Translations under genes and position numbers: made by a program
NCBI RefSeq assembly: GCF_023821985.2
Contig: NZ_CP098805.1
Location: forward strand, 5,571,001-5,635,000
DNA from: Dyadobacter chenhuakuii
GTDB taxonomy: Bacteria > Bacteroidota > Bacteroidia > Cytophagales > Spirosomataceae
Reading direction: 5' to 3'
DNA: 64,000 nucleotides
The notes under the pieces: generated by a model
Seen by the model: the letters and a program-made list of their open reading frames with translations, nothing else
The model's database searches: none
What the model was told of the DNA's origin: nothing
Part shown: positions 59,330 through 64,000 of the stretch, one piece after another
Position numbering within the stretch: position 1 is the first letter of the stretch
Layout of the letters: every line of letters begins with the position of its first letter

Positions 59330-59941
59330 TTAATTAATTTTTAAATAACCTGACTGACCAAAAATCGAGTCAACCATTGTGTCCACAAATTGTCTGTCAC
59401 CTATTCCTGCGCCGCGGATCTGCGCGTCCCACACCACTTTAAACGTCTTATCCACGGTGTTCGGGTTTTTGAAATCGAGCATGGAAATAAGCCAGTAACT
59501 TTCGCTGGTCTGATAATACTGATAGTAATTCGGATAGCCGTAACCATATCCGCCGCCGCCCCAGTAGCCGCCATAGTAAGATGATACTGGCTGCGAAACC
59601 ACATTCAGGTAAGTGTTGGAAATCCAGCTGGCGTTGATGCCTATATCCGGCTTGCTTTTAGGGCTGACATACTTGTAACCCAGCTTTTCCATGTTGGAAA
59701 TAATGCGGATCAAAACGTCCCGGTCCAGCTCGCTTAATGCGGTTCCCGTCTGTCCGTTTTCCACAACCAGCACCGAGTCCACAATGCTGAATGTCTTGTA
59801 TTGATTGAAATTAGCCGCTTTATCGTGATTTGTTATGTAAACAAGGGTTTCTTCCGTTGATAAATCACTGATAGGATCTTTGGAGCAGGACATCATTCCT
59901 ATTCCTGCCATGAGTATGAACAATGAAGCTTTTTTTAACAT
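59330..59941 (-). CDS. DUF4136-type lipoprotein
   Basis: The 203-residue protein has a lipoprotein signal with MAGIGMMSCSKDP (lipobox ending in Cys19) and a DUF4136 domain: YKTFSIVDSVLVV near 48, KPDIGINASWISNTYLNV near 96, then a Gly/Tyr-rich loop (YYGGYWGGGGYGYGYP) and VWDAQIRGAG near 170 as the conserved W-G strand. DUF4136 lipoproteins sit in the outer or inner membrane of Bacteroidota and proteobacteria; function is unknown. It is translated with the barrel protein gene that starts one base after its stop. Confidence 0.85.
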   Translation of the reverse strand: MLKKASLFILMAGIGMMSCSKDPISDLSTEETLVYITNHDKAANFNQYKTFSIVDSVLVVENGQTGTALSELDRDVLIRIISNMEKLGYKYVSPKSKPDIGINASWISNTYLNVVSQPVSSYYGGYWGGGGYGYGYPNYYQYYQTSESYWLISMLDFKNPNTVDKTFKVVWDAQIRGAGIGDRQFVDTMVDSIFGQSGYLKIN

Positions 59942-60127
59942 GTTTCCTTCTTATATTTAAATATGATAATTAAACGAAATTTGAAATTGAACATTTTATT
60001 TTAGGTAATTTCTTAGCTCAATTTTTTAGTTTTATTCGTTGCAGATATCTTTCAGGACTATTAAAAAACTAAATTGGTTGCAGCAAACCGAAAATCATTT
60101 AACATCGCACAAACACATTCATTTTAT

Positions 60128-60685
60128 ATGGAAACAAAAGAAGAGATTTTAAGGATTATAGATGTACTGAACGATACCTACGAAAGTGAGGAAGCATGGT
60201 ATGGGCCTTCTGTGGTGGAAGCATTGCGTGATGTGACACCCAAAATGGCGGAAGTAAGGCTTAGCACCAATACACATTCGATTGCAGAGATCGTCTATCA
60301 CATGACCACTTGGCGCATTTTTGCCGTTCGGAAAATACAGGGAGATGCTGAGTTTGACATTAAAACGCAGGATAAGGACTGGAAAAAATTCCCATTGGTT
60401 GACGAATTTGAGTGGGAAGCCATTCAAATGGAGCTCAGCCTTTCGCAGGAAGAATTGATTTCGGAGCTTGAAAAAATTGAAAGTGACAGCTTCCTCGAAG
60501 AGTTCGTTCCGGGTCGTGATTATAGTTATTATACTTTGATTCACGGAGTTATCCAGCACGATGTATACCATGCAGGGCAGATCGGACTGATCAAAAAAGC
60601 GGTGAAAGGAATGCGGTTGGAAGAAGACGACTTTGGTGCATTTGACGAGCGCTCGGAGTTAGATAACGGAACTGATTATTACTGA
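60128..60685 (+). CDS. DinB-family protein
   Basis: The 185-residue product is read from ATG 60128; a TTG 18 codons upstream would add an unlikely extension. It has the four-helix DinB/YfiT fold with three metal-binding histidines, one in AEIVYHMTTW near 57 and two in HGVIQHDVYHAGQIGLIKKA near 140, about one turn apart. DinB-like proteins are thiol-dependent transferases, using bacillithiol or related thiols, or are damage-induced; the substrate is unknown. It has no signal peptide. It is transcribed alone; a hairpin terminator lies about 130 bases beyond the stop. Confidence 0.85.
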   Translation: METKEEILRIIDVLNDTYESEEAWYGPSVVEALRDVTPKMAEVRLSTNTHSIAEIVYHMTTWRIFAVRKIQGDAEFDIKTQDKDWKKFPLVDEFEWEAIQMELSLSQEELISELEKIESDSFLEEFVPGRDYSYYTLIHGVIQHDVYHAGQIGLIKKAVKGMRLEEDDFGAFDERSELDNGTDYY

Positions 60686-60812
60686 AACACTTGCATTTAA
60701 TTTTGTAAAATCGTCCAATGCGTATGTTTTATAATAAATAATATATATTTTGCATTATAATAGAACGGAATGCACTTGGTTGCTAGCGTTCTAATGGTGT
60801 GGATATAGACGA

Positions 60813-60847
60813 AAAGGCTGCCCGATATTTTCGGACAGCCTTTTTTT
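60813..60847 (+). terminator. Intrinsic terminator upstream of the response regulator gene
   Basis: AAAGGCTG and CCGA (60813-60825) pair with TCGG and CAGCCTTT (60831-60843) with one mismatch and a five-base loop, then a run of T's to 60847. It should end transcription from the DinB gene or from an unannotated short RNA. Confidence 0.8.
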
Positions 60848-60896
60848 AAGAGAAATTCTGTGCAACATTTGGCAAATAAAATTGCTCACCACTCAT

Positions 60897-61574
60897 ATGA
60901 AGATTTTGATTGTCGAAGATGAACCCAAACTCGCCGGGTTCCTCAAACGAGGCCTTGAAGAACAGTCTTGGGAAGTTGAATTGGCATATGATGGGCAGGT
61001 AGGCAAGAAAATGGCCGCTAACTATCGTTTTGACGTGATCATTCTTGACGTTAACCTGCCTCTACTAAACGGATACGACCTCGCGCGCCAGCTCCGTCAC
61101 GACGGCCTGGCCACACCCATTCTTTTCCTGACTGCACTGGGAACCATTGATGACAAGCTGGATGGCTTTGAAGCAGGCGGTGATGATTATCTTGTCAAGC
61201 CATTCGAATTCAGGGAATTGATCGCGCGTATCAAGGTTTTGTCCCAACGAAACAGCAACCGCGAGCAGTCCAATCAGATTCTCAGCCTGGCTGATCTTGA
61301 ACTGAATCTGGATGAAAAAGTGGCGCGCCGCGGCGGAAACCGCATTGACCTTACTGCCAAGGAATTTGCCCTGCTGGAATATCTCATGCGGAACAAAGGC
61401 CGCGTGGTTTCACGTGTAGACATTGCCGAGCAGGTTTGGGATATCCGCTTTGATACAGGAACCAATGTAATTGATGTTTACATTAATTTTTTAAGAAAGA
61501 AAGTAGACAAAGATTACCCTACCAAGCTGATCCATACCGTAGTAGGAATGGGTTACATCTTCAAGGAAGAATGA
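60897..61574 (+). CDS. OmpR-family response regulator
   Basis: The 225-residue product starts at ATG 60897 (the TTG five codons before is less likely). The receiver domain has the acidic pair in LIVEDEPKLAGFL, phospho-acceptor Asp51 in VIILDVNLPLLNG, the switch Thr in ILFLTALG near 80 and Lys in DYLVKPFEFREL near 101. The C-terminal winged helix (about 130-225) ends TKLIHTVVGMGYIFKEE, with IDLTAKEFALLEYLMRNKGR and VSRVDIAEQVWD. It binds DNA when phosphorylated by its histidine kinase, which overlaps it by four bases. The regulon is unknown. Confidence 0.94.
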   Translation: MKILIVEDEPKLAGFLKRGLEEQSWEVELAYDGQVGKKMAANYRFDVIILDVNLPLLNGYDLARQLRHDGLATPILFLTALGTIDDKLDGFEAGGDDYLVKPFEFRELIARIKVLSQRNSNREQSNQILSLADLELNLDEKVARRGGNRIDLTAKEFALLEYLMRNKGRVVSRVDIAEQVWDIRFDTGTNVIDVYINFLRKKVDKDYPTKLIHTVVGMGYIFKEE

Positions 61575-62941
61575 ACATTAAATCGCGCCTGACATTGCTT
61601 TTTACCATGCTGGTAGGCTCCATCATGGCATTGTTCTGCATCGCCATTTACTTCTTTTACGACCAGTACAGGGAAAAACAATTCTATTCGTTTCTGAACG
61701 AACGCGGGCAGACCATTGCGCAGCTGGTAGAAGCGAGCCAGGGCATTAGTAAGGCGGACATTGAAAAAATTGAAAAAGCGAATAATGCCATTCTGCTGAA
61801 TGAAGAAATAACCATCTACGACGGCTCGGATTCACTCATATTTACAAGCGGGGACGAGAAATTTACCCTTTCCAAAAACATACTGGCAGAAGCCCGGGGA
61901 GGGAAGGAGATCCGCACCAAGCATGATAACAAAGAGGCTATCATTATCAGGCACGTTTTACAGGATCACAGGAAACCCTGGGTTGTGATGGCCGTGGCCA
62001 ATGATTTTCCGGGAATGAACCAGTTGAAACGACTTCGTGAAATACTTTTGATAGGCTGGCTTTTATCCCTTATTCTGGTAGGCGTGGCTGGTTGGCAGTT
62101 TGCGAATGATGCCATTAAACCCGTTTCCGACATTATCTCACAGGTTAACAACATTTCGGCAGGCAACCTGCACGAGAAAGTGACGGTAGGAAGGGAAAAG
62201 GACGAACTGGCCGCACTCGCGCAGACATTCAACCAGATGCTGAGCCGGCTGGAGATAGCATTTATTGCCCAGAAAAACTTCGTTTCCCACGCATCGCATG
62301 AGCTGCGCACACCGCTTGCATTGATCATGAGCGAGGCCGAGCTGAGCCTGATGAAGGACCGGCCTACGGAAGAATATAAAGATGCATTAAGAGGAATCTG
62401 GTCTGAGGCTCGGGAAATGAATGAGCTGGTGAGCCGCCTCCTGGAACTGGCCCGAACGGAAGAACACGCATTCAGGGTAACATTCTCAAAAATAAGGGTG
62501 GATGAAGTTCTCTGGCAGGCAAAAGCATCCGTACAGCAGAAGAATCCGGGTTACAAGGTGCACATTCATTACGACAATATCCCTGATGATGAGGAGCAAT
62601 TGAAGCGGTATGGCGACGAAAGCCTGCTCAAAACAGCATTCATGAACCTCATGGACAATGCCTGCAAATATTCCAATGATGGGACCGTGAATGTGTTTCT
62701 GGAAATCCATAAGGACCTGATCAAAATCTTTTTCAAAGATGTGGGCATAGGTATCGCGCCCGACGAGCTTCCTTATATTTTCGACACATTTTACAGAAGT
62801 GCCACCACAATCAGTAAGGCAGGTTATGGCATAGGACTGGCATTGACCAAGCGAATTATAAACATGCAGGGTGCCAGCATTGAGGTTGAGTCAGTTATGG
62901 GCTCAGGAACGACATTCATTCTGAAATTCCCTCCTTTTTAA
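61571..62941 (+). CDS. Sensor histidine kinase (EnvZ/CpxA-like)
   Basis: The 456-residue protein has membrane helices at about 7-29 and 157-177 with a periplasmic loop of about 127 residues between them, a HAMP linker (about 180-230), the dimerisation helix with His243 in SHASHELRTPLALIMSEAEL, and a HATPase_c domain with N box FMNLMDNACKYSND near 357, G1 FKDVGIGIAPDELPYIFDTF near 391 and GYGIGLALTKRI near 418. It phosphorylates the response regulator encoded just before it, and the four-base overlap (ATGA) couples them. The periplasmic ligand is unknown. Confidence 0.94.
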   Translation: MNIKSRLTLLFTMLVGSIMALFCIAIYFFYDQYREKQFYSFLNERGQTIAQLVEASQGISKADIEKIEKANNAILLNEEITIYDGSDSLIFTSGDEKFTLSKNILAEARGGKEIRTKHDNKEAIIIRHVLQDHRKPWVVMAVANDFPGMNQLKRLREILLIGWLLSLILVGVAGWQFANDAIKPVSDIISQVNNISAGNLHEKVTVGREKDELAALAQTFNQMLSRLEIAFIAQKNFVSHASHELRTPLALIMSEAELSLMKDRPTEEYKDALRGIWSEAREMNELVSRLLELARTEEHAFRVTFSKIRVDEVLWQAKASVQQKNPGYKVHIHYDNIPDDEEQLKRYGDESLLKTAFMNLMDNACKYSNDGTVNVFLEIHKDLIKIFFKDVGIGIAPDELPYIFDTFYRSATTISKAGYGIGLALTKRIINMQGASIEVESVMGSGTTFILKFPPF

Positions 62942-63065
62942 CGGATATTTAATTCGGTATTAATGTGCATTTAACCCGGTTAAATGTCATTTGTACCAGA
63001 AAACATTCATTAGCTATTCCGCGCAGTGGTAAGTTAAATTGAGTTAGGTGAGTAGTAAGAAAAAA

Positions 63066-63100
63066 ATGGCCCTCGGATCTTCCGGAGGCCATTGTTTTTA
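63066..63100. terminator. Bidirectional hairpin terminator
   Basis: ATGGCC at 63066-63071 pairs with GGCCAT at 63087-63092, and the stem continues inward with TCGGA against TCCGG plus a mismatch. A-run before and T-run after make it usable by the histidine kinase transcript and by the convergent MscS-type gene. Confidence 0.65.
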
Positions 63101-64000
63101 TCTGTTGAGTTTCGTTTCGGGCAGCATATTTTCCTGCTTGTGCGCTTCTTCGATCCGGTGGCTGGGCAATGCTTCCGGATATTCCTGGGAAATAAATTCA
63201 ATCATTTTTTCCCGGACCAGGCAGCGCAAATCGAATGTCTGGGAAGAATTCCGGGCCGACATGATGGCTCGCACTACCATGAGCTGCCCTTGCGTATCCG
63301 TTACCTGCAATGCCCATGAACGGCCATCCCAAAGCGGTGTTTCATCCAGGATCTCTTTCAGCTTTTCCCTGAGTTTCGGGACAGGCGTCAGATAGTTGAG
63401 GTGAAAAAAAGCGGTTCCCACGAGCGCACTGTCATTGCGCGTCCAGTTTTGGAATGGTGTTTCAATAAAGTAAGTGATCGGAAGGACAATCCTTCGCAAG
63501 TCCCAGATGTTGACCACCACGTAGGTCAAGTTAATTTCTTCAATGCGTCCCCATTCGCCTTCCACAATAACAACGTCATCGATCTTAATCGGCTGTGTGA
63601 ATGCGATCTGAATTCCGGCCATGAGATTAGCCAGCGATTTTTGCGCTGCAAAACCAATAATCACACTGAAAATACCCGCAGATGTAAGGATACCAACCCC
63701 ATATTGCCGCACGCTTTCGAAGCTCAGCAACAGGATAGAAACGCCTATAATAATGATCAGGATAATTACAATGCGCTTCACGAACTTGATCTTAGTGAAC
63801 AAGCGTCTGGCCTGGTTGTTGTCCGGCGAGGTAAAATCAAGCTGGTCAATCAGTACTTTTTCGACAATGATGACAATGCGCGTCATGAGCCACGTTGTCA
63901 CTGCGATTAACATCACCTTACTGATCGTGAAGGTCCAGTAGTACTCCTTATTGCCAAAAGAATAAGTTTTAAGCGAGGCGGTGATTAAGACAAGCGGAAT
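63098..64000 (-). CDS. MscS-type mechanosensitive channel, C-terminal part (start outside window)
   Basis: The frame stays open to the last base, so the N-terminus lies beyond the window; about 300 residues are visible. Two or three membrane helices precede the pore-lining TM3 and the MscS beta domain. TM3 contains GVGILTSAGIFSVIIGFAAQ and SLANLMAGIQIAF, followed by QPIKIDDVVIVEGEWGRIEE, the beta domain core, and WDLRRIVLPITYFIETPFQN. The C-terminal alpha-beta domain ends in a charged tail. It would release solutes on osmotic downshock. Length and end are normal for the family. Confidence 0.9.
   Translation of the reverse strand: MPLVLITASLKTYSFGNKEYYWTFTISKVMLIAVTTWLMTRIVIIVEKVLIDQLDFTSPDNNQARRLFTKIKFVKRIVIILIIIIGVSILLLSFESVRQYGVGILTSAGIFSVIIGFAAQKSLANLMAGIQIAFTQPIKIDDVVIVEGEWGRIEEINLTYVVVNIWDLRRIVLPITYFIETPFQNWTRNDSALVGTAFFHLNYLTPVPKLREKLKEILDETPLWDGRSWALQVTDTQGQLMVVRAIMSARNSSQTFDLRCLVREKMIEFISQEYPEALPSHRIEEAHKQENMLPETKLNR

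Noticed and set aside
1..64000. CRISPR arrays, rRNA genes, insertion sequences
   Set aside because: No regularly spaced repeats, rRNA sequence, transposase motifs or terminal inverted repeats were seen.

Overview
The window looks like a chromosomal segment of a Bacteroidota bacterium of the Cytophagales, most like Dyadobacter or a close relative. This is inferred from protein character and from promoter-like sites of the Bacteroidota type (TTTG, about 19 nt, TAnnTTTG), the clearest lying ahead of metH. No database search was possible, so the genus is a guess. Genes are dense, many convergent pairs abut or overlap, and no stretch over 300 bases is empty. Several genes have no possible ATG and appear to start at TTG or GTG.

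Region 1 (1-4494) is a five-gene plus-strand block: the end of an SGNH-like hydrolase, a NodU/CmcH-type carbamoyltransferase, a membrane-anchored SGNH hydrolase, a 49-residue DUF5989-type membrane peptide and an SxtJ-like membrane protein. It recalls the sxtI/sxtJ/sxtK group of saxitoxin clusters, here without toxin genes, and probably modifies an exported or surface glycan.

Region 2 (4505-21871) is mostly housekeeping: an Ppx/GppA phosphatase, an ECF sigma factor with a membrane-anchored barrel-like partner, an Lrp regulator divergent from metH, a nucleoside transporter, a BrkB/YihY protein, SppA, SixA, XerD, AroQ and an M14 peptidase.

Region 3 (22131-24828) starts at tRNA-Glu and is a small accessory islet: a divergent pair of a small unknown gene and an XRE regulator, a HigB/HigA toxin-antitoxin pair, a broken small ORF, and a two-gene unit whose larger product carries an ADP-ribosyltransferase-like H-Y-E pattern. 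The last is the best candidate here for an undescribed toxin-antitoxin system.

Region 4 (24912-35480) holds an MBL-fold hydrolase, secreted hydrolases (CocE-type, ThuA-type, purple acid phosphatase-like), a Fic protein with its own inhibitory motif, a B12-binding radical SAM protein with unusual cysteine spacing, NagA, a pentapeptide-repeat protein and thioredoxin.

Region 5 (35549-53100) is a 15-gene minus-strand surface polysaccharide operon: Wza-like exporter, Wzz-like chain-length protein, Wzm/Wzt ABC transporter, sugar aminotransferase, GT-C membrane protein, WbqC-like protein, left-handed beta-helix acyltransferase, five glycosyltransferase-like proteins, a Wzy/WaaL-like protein and an acyltransferase.

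Region 6 (53370-64000) has parE, a chorismate mutase/prephenate dehydratase gene with a structured leader, a 720-residue secreted or anchored protein I cannot assign, an outer-membrane barrel protein, a DUF4136 lipoprotein, a DinB protein, an OmpR/EnvZ-type two-component pair and an MscS-type channel cut by the window end.
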